DNA of 64,000 nt from Allobaculum sp. Allo2 (GCF_022701175.1 NZ_CP078088.1:2480001-2544000); one strand, 5' to 3'. Shown: positions 23,914 to 32,555, numbered from the stretch's first letter. The notes: generated by a model from the sequence alone, not told the origin. A program made the numbers and translations.

Positions 23914-24128
23914 TTTCTAGTCCTCCATTACGGAGTACGGTACAAGTCAGGTGGCCCAGTTTTCAAATCCGATCTTCGCTTTTTGGACCAGTTTTAAACT
24001 ACAAAAAACAGCCGTATGAGGTCTGTGGCCAAAAATGCTTGAAATTGTACTATCCATCCACATCGTGTTCGTCCACCTGCATTCTCAACTGTATTGAGTG
24101 GAGAACATCGGCCTAGGAGGTGATGAGA

Positions 24129-24851
24129 ATGGTCGACATCAAAATTGTTGCTTCACGCCAGCGTCAGGAAATGGCGGAAAACTTACGAGATACTCTAGAA
24201 CTTACCGATCAGGATATTTTCTATGATAAAAGCACCGAAACCGGAAATCCCTATCTTGCGGTCAAACAAACCTGGCTGCTTCATCACGAGGAAGGAGTGA
24301 CCCACAGAGTCGTATTGAATGACAATGTCCAGGTTTGTAGTGGATTCAAACAAATCATTGAGCAAATGGCGCAGTCGCATCCGGATTGCGCCTTTTCGCT
24401 TTTCACCATGGCCTTTGATGGTGAGTCTTACAACGACTTCATCAGCGGACTGGAAAGTCCCTATATTTACCATGACTGGTCGATGTGGGGATGTGCCATT
24501 CTGCTGCCAATCGGTATCGTCGAAGAATGCTGCAACTATATCGATACCGTGTTTGGAAACGATGCTCTGGAAAGCTTTGGGATTCTCAGCTTTCTCAGAC
24601 ACAAACAGATTCCAGTATTATCCACGATTCCGGTAACTATTCAGCATATCGGAGATGAATCACTATTTGATCCGAATATTCCAGTGCGTCGGACAACTCG
24701 CTTTGAAGAAAACCCAACAGCAGATTGGAGGTCAGCCAAAATTGAGAACCCACCAGTGTTGGAATGGTTCAAGCCCAGACAAATCGTCAAAGCGGAAGAT
24801 CGAACCGACCGGATTCTCAACATCTTGAAAGGAGTGAACGTAGATGAATGA
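24129..24851 (+). CDS. Glycosyltransferase-like protein in phage lysis cassette
   Basis: About 240 residues, no signal peptide. The start MVDIKIVASRQRQ at 24129 follows AGGAGGTGA. A segment VVLNDNVQVCSGF resembles the metal-binding DxD-type strand of GT-A glycosyltransferases (here N-D-N), and SMWGCAILLPI plus a later FLRHKQIPVL support the fold. I recall similar proteins between tail and lysis genes in Firmicutes phages; the role is unknown, perhaps modification of a virion or cell surface polymer. The next gene overlaps by 8 bases, so it is in the operon with holin and endolysin. Confidence 0.5.
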   Translation: MVDIKIVASRQRQEMAENLRDTLELTDQDIFYDKSTETGNPYLAVKQTWLLHHEEGVTHRVVLNDNVQVCSGFKQIIEQMAQSHPDCAFSLFTMAFDGESYNDFISGLESPYIYHDWSMWGCAILLPIGIVEECCNYIDTVFGNDALESFGILSFLRHKQIPVLSTIPVTIQHIGDESLFDPNIPVRRTTRFEENPTADWRSAKIENPPVLEWFKPRQIVKAEDRTDRILNILKGVNVDE

Positions 24852-25268
24852 AGACGACAAGCTGATTCTCTTTTGCGAAAATTGGTTCTCTTTCTGACGA
24901 AAGAGGTCGTAAACGATGGTGGTGATCCTGCAGAATTTGATCTTGGCTTTCCGGTATATCGGCAGAATGCTTCCTATAAGGCTGGTGAGATCTTCCGGGA
25001 TCGGGAATCTGACCAGCCTTTTGAATGTCTTGTCGACTATGACGGAAGCATTCATCCCGACTGGGATCAGTCTGTCGCAACCATCTGGAAACCGTACCAT
25101 GGCAAAGACAAGGATCATGCCTATCCCTGGTCTACGCCTAGCGGAGCTCATGATCTGTACAAATCTGGAGAGTTCATGACTTTCACGGATGGATCTATCT
25201 ATAAGGCACTTGAAGATACAGCGTTCAGTCCAACGGATCTTCCAACCGCTTGGGAGAAGCAAGCATGA
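24844..25268 (+). CDS. Carbohydrate-binding module protein (phage tail or lysis associated)
   Basis: About 141 residues. ATG at 24844 follows AAGGAG and overlaps the preceding stop. One T must be added to the TTTT run near 24873 to read ILFLRKLVLFLTKEV. The C-terminal half holds a chitin-binding type module: YKAGEIFRDRESDQPFECL, then a W-rich stretch with PDWDQSVATIWKPYHG and a second copy-like unit YKSGEFMTFTDGSIYKAL ending in AWEKQ. Such modules bind cell-wall glycans. It probably aids attachment or targeting of the lysis proteins. Confidence 0.6.
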
Positions 25269-25282
25269 AAGGAGATGTTTCA

Positions 25283-25486
25283 ATGAGTAACAAAACGAAA
25301 ATCTGGATCAAAGCAGCAGCCGTCCGCGCCATTAAAACTGTATCGCAGACGGCTGTTGGCGTTATTGGAGCTTCCGCTCTGATTACCGAGGTCGACTTTC
25401 TTGTCGTCCTTTCTGCCTCCGCACTGGCTGGTCTGGTCAGCCTTCTGACCTCTGTAGCCGGTCTTCCGGAGGTGGAGAATGCCTGA
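25283..25486 (+). CDS. Phage holin, r1t-like family
   Basis: Sixty-seven residues with two hydrophobic helices (TVSQTAVGVIGASALI and FLVVLSASALAGLVSLLTSV) separated by a short acidic turn, the layout of r1t-type holins. ATG at 25283 is chosen for the AAAGGAG site; upstream in-frame starts would overlap the preceding gene. It would form membrane lesions that release the endolysin. Flanked by the carbohydrate-binding protein and the endolysin. Confidence 0.8.
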   Translation: MSNKTKIWIKAAAVRAIKTVSQTAVGVIGASALITEVDFLVVLSASALAGLVSLLTSVAGLPEVENA

Positions 25487-25838
25487 ACTGGAAACAAGCA
25501 TTGTCTGGCTTGGAGCTTTAGCAGGAGCGCTGTCATCGCTGGCAGCGCTTTTGTCTTTGGCTTTTAAGCCATTCTCGAAGCTCAAAGAACGAGTGAGAGT
25601 CCTGGAAGATGAGATTCGAACTCTCAAAGATGAGCTGGCCGAGCACCAGGAAAAACTGGACAGAGACCATCACAGTTTTCTGTTGCAGCAGGACGTGAAT
25701 CACCTGCTGCTTGAATCCACCAGCAACCTTCTCAAACACAACGTAGAAGGTAACCATTCCAAGCAGATGCTGGACTGCGCAAGACGAATTGACGATCTGG
25801 TCTTTGCTAGAGGAAGTGCCATCAAGGAGGAGAAATAA
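25479..25838 (+). CDS. Membrane-anchored coiled-coil protein, XhlA-like lysis accessory
   Basis: 119 residues. One N-terminal hydrophobic helix (IVWLGALAGALSSLAALLSLAF) then a long charged coiled coil (KERVRVLEDEIRTLKDELAEH). It starts within the end of the holin gene after GGAGGTGGAG. The topology resembles XhlA-type proteins that assist holins, or a second holin/antiholin component. No family signature is certain. Confidence 0.6.
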   Translation: MPELETSIVWLGALAGALSSLAALLSLAFKPFSKLKERVRVLEDEIRTLKDELAEHQEKLDRDHHSFLLQQDVNHLLLESTSNLLKHNVEGNHSKQMLDCARRIDDLVFARGSAIKEEK

Positions 25839-25839
25839 T

Positions 25840-26795
25840 ATGACCTATTCAAAACTGATTAGTGGATCGACACCGATCTACGCTAAAGCCAATGCCCGTA
25901 CCTCGAAAATCAAAAGATCACGCCACACCATATGGCTGGTAATATGTCGGCCAAAGACTGTGCCTACTATCATTTCTCTGGAGATAGACAGGCTTCTGCC
26001 AACTACTACATTGGCACCGACGGTACCATCTGGGGCGGCGTTCCGGAAGAGTTCAGAGCCTGGACGTCCAGTTCCTGGGAAAATGATAATCAGGCCATCA
26101 CAATCGAGGTAGCCAATTCTTCCGCAGGTGGAAACTGGCCAGTTTCCGCTGCTGCCTTCAATTCTCTCGTCAATCTCTGCAGGGATATCTGCCAGAGGTA
26201 TGGCATCAGCCTTACCTGGACAGGGAATGCTAGTGGAACTCTGACCTGCCATGACATGTTTGCGGCGACCAATTGTCCAGGACCATATCTCAAGAGCAAA
26301 TTTCCGGAGCTGGTTAAGCAGGTCAATGGTACAACAACTGCCAAGCCCACCGGCAAAAAATCCGTTGATGAAATTGCCAAAGAAGTCATCAACGGAAAAT
26401 GGGGCAATGGGGATGATCGAAAGAACAGACTGACCGCAGCCGGATATGATTACAATGCCGTTCAGGCGAAGGTGAATTCTCTTCTTGGCCAGAAAGCCAC
26501 ATCTGTCGCTCCTGCGAAGAAGTCTAACAACGTGATCGCCCAGGAAGTTATTAATGGCAAGTGGGGTAACGGACAGGATCGGATCAACCGCCTTAAGACG
26601 GCTGGGTATGATCCCAATGCTATCCAGACTCTGGTCAACCAGGAGCTGGGAGGCAGCAAAAAGTCGAATGAGACGATTGCCAATGAGGTCACCCAGGGTA
26701 AGTGGGGTAATGGAGCTGATCGGAAAAACCGACTGACCAAAGCCGGATATGACTACAATGCTATTCAGGCTATTGTGAATCGAAAACTCGGATAA
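25840..26795 (+). CDS. Phage endolysin: N-acetylmuramoyl-L-alanine amidase with three CW_7 repeats
   Basis: About 319 residues. The N-terminal amidase_2 (PGRP-like) domain shows zinc ligands in TPHHMAGN and LTCHDMFA and NCPGPYLKSKFP with Cys in place of one common Asp. Then three CW_7 (Cpl-7) cell-wall binding repeats of about 40 residues, each with KWGNG.DR..RL..AGYD. It cuts the bond between MurNAc and the peptide stem. One A must be added to the AAAA run near 25915 to join the start (MTYSKLISGSTPIYAKANAR) to the rest. It is the last gene of the lysis cassette. Confidence 0.9.
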
Positions 26796-26802
26796 ACAGA
26801 AA

Positions 26803-26855
26803 AGCCAGCAGGCTGGTGGTTTAGGATGAACCAACTGCCTGCTGGGCTATTTTTG
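26803..26855 (+). terminator. Terminator of the lysis cassette
   Basis: AGCCAGCAGG pairs with CCTGCTGGGCT over a 25-base loop with further pairing, followed by ATTTTTG; eight bases past the endolysin stop. Confidence 0.85.
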
Positions 26856-27046
26856 TAGAGTGGATTTGATATACTATGCTCATGTTTAGATATATAGACA
26901 ATCTTTTCCTAAAGAAACGTTTAGATTCGTATAAATAATCAGGTAGGATCTTTCAAACTAACCTAGACAAATGTAGTGTCTAATCGATATCAAAGAGCAA
27001 CATATCACAGATAATAGAGCGATTGCTTTGATCCAATTCAACTTTC
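26856..27046. other. AT-rich spacer after lysis cassette
   Basis: About 190 bases of AT-rich sequence between convergent genes. In many prophages the attachment site follows the endolysin, but I could not identify a repeated core. Confidence 0.4.
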
Positions 27047-27202
27047 CTATAAAAACAGATAAAGATAAGCCACTATGTAAGTAGAAAGACAAATCAGAGA
27101 AAGTACAAATGACACCCTGATCATCTTATTCTTCCGATCTTTAATACTGTATATATAGCCAAGAATAGCAAACATAAAAGCCGTCTGAGTTAAAAATTCC
27201 AT
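27047..27202 (-). CDS. Small two-helix membrane protein, possible immunity partner
   Basis: Fifty-one residues starting MEFLTQTAFMFAILGYIYSI, then a basic hinge (KDRKNKMIR) and a second helix VSFVLSLICLSTYIVAYLYL. It begins 20 bases after the stop of the secreted protein gene upstream, in the same direction. Small two-helix proteins directly after an exported peptide are a common form of bacteriocin immunity, which is the basis for the suggestion; no family match is claimed. The ribosome binding site is weak, consistent with translational coupling. Confidence 0.5.
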   Translation of the reverse strand: MEFLTQTAFMFAILGYIYSIKDRKNKMIRVSFVLSLICLSTYIVAYLYLFL

Positions 27203-27221
27203 CTTTTTACCAATCTTGTTA

Positions 27222-27757
27222 CTATTCAATGACGTAATATGTGTTGCTTCTAATCCATGTTGCGCCTTGGTATGAATGAGGTGGATATGGGTTAGGAGCA
27301 CTTGTTCCGTATAGGTATCCTGATCTTCCAGAGTTAAATAATTCAATAATGGTTGAAGCAGGAACAATTTGATCAATGATATCAATAAAATCTGCCTCGC
27401 CTTGGGCGTATTGTACTGTTTTATAAATAACGGCTATCGTTGTTATTATAGCGCCAGCTGCTGAGAGTTTTTACCCCCAAATTTACATAACTTCAAAAAT
27501 TCACCAACTGATCTTGCTCCTTGAATACCATTGTTGTCGATCGAGTGTGCAGTTTCGCCGTTTATAAAAGCTTCGGCTTCGTCGAGTGTATCGCATTCGT
27601 AAACGAGATTCCCAAATCCGTCATATACTTCAACTTGAGGCGTATCTGTTCCGCTTGTCTTATTTGTGTCGATCTCGTTCGCGCTTATAGACATAAAATT
27701 AAAACCTACACAAATAGCGCAGATCATCGCTATTAACGCCTTTAGCCATTTCTGCAT
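27222..27757 (-). CDS. Exported small protein with amphipathic/hydrophobic centre (bacteriocin-like candidate)
   Basis: About 178 residues. ATG at 27757 follows AAAGGAG. A signal peptide MQKWLKALIAMICAICVGFN... ends near SISANE, followed by an acidic, threonine-rich propeptide-like region (DTNKTSGTDTPQVEVYDGFG) and, after NGIQGARSVGEFLKLCKFGG, a hydrophobic stretch LSAAGAIITTIAVIYKTV and a C terminus rich in Gly, Pro, Tyr (SGRSGYLYGTSAPNPYPP). One A must be added to the AAAAA run near 27467. I do not recognise the family. Its place between prophage lysis genes and an IS suggests a cargo gene. Antimicrobial function is an inference from architecture only. Confidence 0.55.
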
Positions 27758-28058
27758 ATTATTCTCCTTTATTTTGATTGATTCAGATGGTGATAGCCTA
27801 GGCACAGAAAAACTGTTTGAATACCGAACGCTAAGCTATCTTATAATCGCCTCTAATTAGGGCTACTACATCTGAAAAATGAACAGTCAGAAAAGCTGAT
27901 TCCCTCATAGCCAACGACTGTCTATTATGCTTTGTTATGGCTAGAGGGCTGACCTCAGATACTTCCTATACCTCATAGTGATTATCCTCCGTGTAGGATT
28001 TCTTATCTGAATTGTATCAATTTTATCTAAATTACGGAATACAATTTTTGATTTTTTT
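27758..28058. other. Upstream region of the secreted protein gene
   Basis: About 300 bases, AT-rich, no gene. Probably holds the promoter of the 27757 gene (a TTATAA lies near 27838-27843, minus strand) and an imperfect inverted repeat CCCTCATAGCCAA/TTATGGCTAGAGGG at about 27902-27952. Confidence 0.4.
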
Positions 28059-28092
28059 GGGCGGATATCAATGTCATTAAGTTAAGATTTCT

Positions 28093-28131
28093 CAGACCAC
28101 ATCAGCGTTAAGCAGTGATGTGGTCTTTTTC
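28093..28131 (+). terminator. Terminator just inside IS4 left end, ahead of the transposase
   Basis: AGACCACATCA pairs with TGATGTGGTCT and is followed by TTTTTC. It precedes the transposase start by about 125 bases and would stop transcription entering from outside. The same hairpin is in the second copy (48085-48123). Confidence 0.75.
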
Positions 28132-28254
28132 TACTCTTCAAGTCAAATCTCGAATGATTCGAGTTTTTCACTTTTTCTAAAAATCTATTGACAAATTTCT
28201 GCCGCCGCGCAGCTGCTTCGCAGCCGATGGGGAGAACTTAAAGGAGTTTTCCCT

Positions 28255-29486
28255 ATGACTGCTATCGCCAAAGAATGTTCTTTCTTCAGAAACACCTTCC
28301 TCAATATCATCAGCTCAGAAACGGCGAACCCTGCCAATTTTACTTCTCAGTCCGCCTTCACCCGTAAGCGGCAGATTGACCTGCATGAGCTTGTCCTTCT
28401 TCCGTTTCAGCTGACAGAGGAATCCCTCGCTGCTTCCTTTCCCTGGATCCTGTTTAAGGGCGGATCATCTGTTTCAGCCTCTGCTGTGTCTCAGGCCCGT
28501 TCCAAAATCAACTCTTCACTTTATAAAAACGTCTTCAATCGGTTTAACAAGGCAACTTCCAGCTCTGATGTTAAAACCTTCAAGGGTTATCGCCTCCTCG
28601 CTGTAGATGGAAGCGAGATTCAAGTTCTTCCTGAACAGGACAATGACATCACCTATGGCGCTTCTAAAAAGGCAAGAAGAGGCACTTTGTTCATTTGAAT
28701 GCCGAATTCGACGCCCTCAACTCCGTCTTTACTGACGCGCTGCTTCAACCCGGCTCTGAGAAGAATGAAGATTCAGCTCTTCTTGAACTCGCTCAGCGTT
28801 CTTCATTTCAGAAAGCCATCTTCATCGCTGATCGGGGATACGAAGCTCTTATGTCTTTCTATCGCCTGCAGAAGGAACATGTCCCTTTTGTCATACGTAT
28901 CAAAGACGAGACATCATCTACAAGCATTCTCAAGTACTATAAGACTCCCGAGTCAGAAGAGTATGACATTCCTTTCAATGTGATTCTGACCAGTAAAAAC
29001 AACAGGCATGTCAAAGACCATTGGGATGTCTATAAGTACATCTCTTCGTACAGGAAGCAGCCTGAATTTGACGGTCAAACGACTGAACTCCCTTTAAATA
29101 TCAGGGTTGTGAGGTTCAAAGCTGCCTGCGAAGGGAATGAATCATTCATTACCGTCTGCACCAATCTGTCGGAAGCTGAGTTTGGGACCGAGGACATCAA
29201 GCAGATCTACCGTCTGCGCTGGCAGGTTGAAGTCGGCTTCAGGGGACTGAAACGAAACACCGATCTTGAATGGACTCATTCAAGGAAGCTTGATCTGGTC
29301 CAGGCAGAGATCTATGCCAAAATGACTCTCTACAATCTTTGTTCCCGTTTGCGCAACAAGGTAGAAAGATCTCGTCAGCACCAGAAGCGCATCGCTCAGG
29401 CCAAAAAGCACAAGCAGAAGGCAGATTTCGGATTCATCATCAAAACGATTCAACAGTGGCTGTTCAAAAAGCCAGAATCAGCTTGA
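28255..29486 (+). CDS. IS4-family DDE transposase (copy 1)
   Basis: About 411 residues after repair. The first catalytic Asp lies in RLLAVDGSEIQVL, the second in FIADRGYEAL, and the Glu in the IS4 signature YRLRWQVEVGFRGLKR (Y-2-R-3-E-6-K form). ATG at 28255 follows AAAGGAG. The frame breaks after YGASKKARRG near 28672; adding one A to the TCTAAAAAGG run gives KKRHFVHLNAEFDAL, the usual HLNA strand. The identical break occurs in copy 2, so either a systematic base-calling gap or a real feature of this IS. Confidence 0.9.
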
Positions 29487-29807
29487 GTACACTGGAAGAT
29501 CTTCTTCTGGCCAGGATATCTCCGATCAGAGAAGGAAGAGCTGATACCAGAAAGAAGAAGTGACAGATTTGAAAACCGAAAAGTCATCAGGATGATTTTT
29601 TCAACAGGTAGAAAATCATCCTTTTCGTCATGCCTGAGACGCAAAATATAAGAAATGACAACGCTCATGAACAGGGTATACGATTTTTATCCCTCCTTAA
29701 CTTAATGACATTGGGGCGGATATCACCTTTAATTGTATCTTTTAAAATATAGTTTCTATATTTAAAATAATAATCTCAGTTGAAATAGAAAATAACTATT
29801 GTTCACC

Positions 29808-30090
29808 CCCGAAGAAGTCCAACGCCGTAATCGCCCAAGAAGTCATTAATGGCAAGTAGGGGAACGGACAGGATCGGGTCAACCGCCTAAGAGCAGCCGG
29901 GTATGATCCCAACACTATCCAGGCACTGGTTAACCAGAAGCTGGGAGCCGTAAAGAAGAGCGTGGATGCGGTTGCCCGAGAGGTCATTGCCGGTAAATGG
30001 GGCAATGGCCACGACAAAGCAAATCGACTCAAAAATGCAGGTTATGATGCAGTAGCGGTTCAGAACAAAGTGAATGAAATCCTGAACTAA
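29808..30090 (+). pseudogene. Endolysin C-terminal remnant with two CW_7 repeats
   Basis: Reads PPKKSNAVIAQEVINGK, a TAG stop (29857-29859) where the family has Trp, then GNGQDRVNRLRAAGYDPN..., and a second repeat VIAGKWGNGHDKANRLKNAGYD ending VNEILN at 30088. It is clearly a paralogue of the second and third repeats of the endolysin at 25840-26795. No amidase domain or start is present upstream, where IS4 ends. Because the defect includes a Trp-to-stop change (TGG to TAG), it is a true relic of another prophage lysis gene. Confidence 0.85.
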
Positions 30091-30091
30091 A

Positions 30092-30522
30092 TTAAAATCC
30101 TCGTAGTTCATGAAGTTTAGAGGAAAGAACATCATTCTCCTTAATAAAATCTTGTAAATACTTCTTTGTGATTTCGAATTGCACTCCACCATCTCTATTC
30201 TTGCTTTTGTGGCTAGGGACTGCTCTCCATATTGGTTAGTGATGCGAAAAGAATGAATTATCCTATTTCGTTTTTCTACGATATCACTAAAAAGATTGGT
30301 AATTTCCTCTTCGACTTCTGAATTTAAAAAGCAACTCATCTCTTGTTTAATTTTTCCTGATTCCTTATCTATCAAAGAATGCCAGTCTTTTGTTGGGTCA
30401 AGTCGGAGGATGTTTTCTATCATAAATCCATTATTCGAATTAAACACGCTAATCGAGATGCCTAAAAGCAAACAATACTCTTCATCTGGAAGAGACTGAT
30501 GCGTATATTGAATCATATACAT
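30092..30522 (-). CDS. Hypothetical phage-associated protein
   Basis: About 143 residues. The start MYMIQYTHQSLPDEEY at 30522 follows TGGAGA. It is helical, with a conserved-looking central segment EKRNRIIHSFRITNQYGEQ; after adding one A to the AAAA run near 30209 it ends DGGVQFEITKKYLQDFI...LRGF at 30092. I have a faint memory of similar proteins, annotated without function, in Firmicutes phages; RNxxxH in the helix recalls HEPN-type motifs (R-N-R-I-I-H), which would suggest an RNase-like fold, but that is speculative. It converges with the endolysin remnant. Confidence 0.5.
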
Positions 30523-30651
30523 ATTTGTTTTCTCCAAATTATCAATAAACTACCAAGGCTTCTATCTCCTCTATAGGAATAGAGGGTTTTTTTATTTTTC
30601 ATGTCACAAACCTACCTTCCTCACGGCTACCCAGTGAAGGAGGTAATCACC

Positions 30652-30920
30652 ATGGATGAATTCCAAAAGAACTTCTCAACGTTCTAAACCGAATTGCCAA
30701 TTCTCTTCAAGCATCGGAACCTGCTCCAGTATCTTCTACTCCACCCGAGCAGCCAAAACTCTCACTCGAAGAAGTCCGCGCAATTCTCGCTGAAAAATCC
30801 AGAGCCGGTTTTACTGCACAGATCCAGCAACTGCTAGAAAAGTACGGCGCAAACAGGCTGTCGAAGATCGATCCTGTTCACTACCGGGCTCTTGTCAAAG
30901 ATGTGGAGGAGCTGAAATGA
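30652..30920 (+). CDS. Small phage protein of the DUF2800-DUF2815-polA module (often mis-named rrp5-like)
   Basis: About 89 residues. ATG at 30652 follows AAGGAGGTAATCACC. With one A added to the CAAAAG run near 30672 it reads EFQKELLNVLNRIANSLQ, a proline-rich linker, and the conserved C-terminal unit LSLEEVRAILAEKSRAGFTA...LLEKYGANRLSKIDP. This small helical protein regularly precedes DUF2800 in phage replication modules; its function is unknown, perhaps a DNA-replication accessory. The stop overlaps the next start (ATGA). Confidence 0.7.
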
Positions 30921-32008
30921 GTCATTGCATTCTTTCTCCATCCTCATCTCATCGATGGCTTCATTGTACGCCATCGGCAAGGCTCGAAGAAACCTATCCG
31001 GATACTTCAGGTCTTGCAGCCAAAGAAGGAACCGCAGCTCATGCTCTGTGTGAGCACGAGCTGAAGGCTGCTCTTGGTATGAAGTCTGATCGACCAGAAT
31101 CCGACTTCCAGGATGAAGCGATGGAGCGCCATTCCGACGAGTACGTTTCCTGGATTCTGGAAACCATCAAGGATGAGATCAAACCGGTCATCATGATCGA
31201 ACAGAAACTCGACCTGTCCGCTTACGTCCCAGAAGGCTTTGGAACGGCTGACTGCATTATTGCCAGTGATAACAAACTGCATGTGATCGACTTCAAGTAC
31301 GGATTGGGTGTGTTGGTCAATGCAGAAAACAACACCCAGATGATGCTGTATGCACTTGGTGCTCTGGAACTGTTCGATGGCATCTTCGATATCGATACCA
31401 TCGAAATGACAATTTTCCAGCCGCGCAAAGAAAACATCAGCTCCTGGACCATCACACCGGATGAGCTGAAAATCTGGGCTCATGAGGTTCTCAAGCCTAA
31501 AGCAGAACTTGCCTTTAACGGCAAAGGCGAACTTTGCAATGGTTCCTGGTGTCAGTTTTGCAAAGCTGCAGCCAAATGCAGAAAACGCGCAGAGGCAGCG
31601 CTGGAATTGGCCAAGGATGAATTCAAAGATCCAACAAGCCTTTCTGATGAAGAAATCGAGCAGGTTCTTCCCAAACTGGACGACCTGATCAAATGGGCAG
31701 AAGAGATCAAAGACTACGCTCAACAGAAAGCTCTGAAGGGCAAGAAGTGGAGCGGATTCAAGCTTGTCGCTGGCCGCTCCAATCGCAAGTACGTGAGTGA
31801 AGCCAAAGTCATCGCTGCTTGTCAGGCAGCCGGATTCACTGACATCTACAAGAAAAGCCTGAGAACCATCACAGATATGGAGAAAGTCATGACCAAACCT
31901 GTCTTCCAGGAGATTCTTGGAAACCTGGTCACAAAACCAGTCGGAAAGCCAACTCTGGTTCCTGTCTCAGACAAACGAAAAGAAATCGAATTTACAAAGG
32001 AGAAATAG
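30917..32008 (+). CDS. DUF2800 protein, PD-(D/E)XK nuclease-like phage replication/recombination protein
   Basis: 363 residues, frame intact. Begins MSHCILSPSSSHRWLHCTPSA, typical for DUF2800, with AAKEGTAAHALCEHE near the start and the nuclease-like core HVIDFKYGLGVLVNAENNTQ (Asp, Lys) and IEMTIFQPR; a Cys-rich patch CNGSWCQFCKAAAKCR follows, recalling the iron-sulfur cluster of AddB/Cas4-type nucleases. Likely acts on DNA ends during phage replication or recombination. In operon with DUF2815 and polA. Confidence 0.85.
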   Translation: MSHCILSPSSSHRWLHCTPSARLEETYPDTSGLAAKEGTAAHALCEHELKAALGMKSDRPESDFQDEAMERHSDEYVSWILETIKDEIKPVIMIEQKLDLSAYVPEGFGTADCIIASDNKLHVIDFKYGLGVLVNAENNTQMMLYALGALELFDGIFDIDTIEMTIFQPRKENISSWTITPDELKIWAHEVLKPKAELAFNGKGELCNGSWCQFCKAAAKCRKRAEAALELAKDEFKDPTSLSDEEIEQVLPKLDDLIKWAEEIKDYAQQKALKGKKWSGFKLVAGRSNRKYVSEAKVIAACQAAGFTDIYKKSLRTITDMEKVMTKPVFQEILGNLVTKPVGKPTLVPVSDKRKEIEFTKEK

Positions 32009-32009
32009 C

Positions 32010-32555
32010 ATGAAAGCAAATACCAAAGTCGTAACGGGAAAAGAAACCCGCCTGTCCTACTTCAACGGATGGAAGCCTGTGTCTATCAATGGTGGAGAAG
32101 AAAAGTACTCCACTCAGATTCTGATTCCTAAAAATGATCTGGAAACCCTGTCCGCCATCGAGAAAGCAGTCGATGCCGCTATCGATAACGGTCTGGCCAA
32201 ATTCGGCGGTAAGAAACCCAACAAGCAGGCCATCAAACTCCCGCTGCGTGATGGTGATATCGAACGAGATGACGAGGTCTATAAAGGCCACTACTTCCTG
32301 AACGCGTCCAGTAAGGAAGCACCGCAGATCGTAGATCGTCGCGTACAGCCAATCCTCGACCAGAGCGAAGTCTACTCCGGATGCTATGCCCGTGTTTCTC
32401 TGAACTTCTACGCGTTCAGCTCCAATGGCAATAAAGGTGTTGCCTGTGGTCTTGGCAACATTCAGAAGATCAAGGACGGTCCGCGTCTGGGAGGTAGAAC
32501 AACCGCAAACGATGACTTTGTCAGTGAGGATACTGATGATGACTTCCTCTCGTAG
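32010..32555 (+). CDS. DUF2815 protein, phage single-stranded DNA binding-like
   Basis: 181 residues, frame intact; start at 32010 after AAAGGAG. Opens with VTGKETRLSYFNGWKP and ends with a very acidic tail (NDDFVSEDTDDDFLS), as single-stranded DNA binding proteins do. DUF2815 members sit between DUF2800 and a family A polymerase in phages and are thought to bind single-stranded DNA. The coding region overlaps the polymerase start by about 20 bases, suggesting coupled translation. Confidence 0.8.
   Translation: MKANTKVVTGKETRLSYFNGWKPVSINGGEEKYSTQILIPKNDLETLSAIEKAVDAAIDNGLAKFGGKKPNKQAIKLPLRDGDIERDDEVYKGHYFLNASSKEAPQIVDRRVQPILDQSEVYSGCYARVSLNFYAFSSNGNKGVACGLGNIQKIKDGPRLGGRTTANDDFVSEDTDDDFLS

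Larger units (their letters stand above)
21579..24003 (-). mobile_element. IS21-family insertion sequence (istA-istB), complete
   Basis: About 2425 bases ending TG...CA at both ends. The right end carries AAACTGGTCC repeats (TTAAAACTGGTCC, GAAAACTGGGCC), the left end two more (TTGAAAACTGGTCC twice within 21592-21630), the multiple terminal repeats usual for IS21. It carries istA and istB on the minus strand. The left flank is recombinase sequence; the right flank is not its continuation and no target duplication is visible, so the neighbourhood was rearranged after insertion. Confidence 0.85.
28069..29713 (+). mobile_element. IS4-family insertion sequence, copy 1
   Basis: 1645 bases bounded by perfect 18-base inverted ends CAATGTCATTAAGTTAAG and CTTAACTTAATGACATTG, and flanked by a direct 10-base target duplication GGGCGGATAT (28059-28068 and 29714-29723). 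It carries one transposase gene and a transcription terminator near each end. A second nearly identical copy lies at 46505-48148 in the opposite orientation. Confidence 0.95.

Noticed and set aside
28640-28700. Programmed frameshift in the IS4 transposase
   Set aside because: Both copies break at the same place after a run of five A, which first suggested a slippery site. The motif is T-AAA-AAG, not a canonical heptamer, and adding one A restores the protein, as at many other sites in the window.
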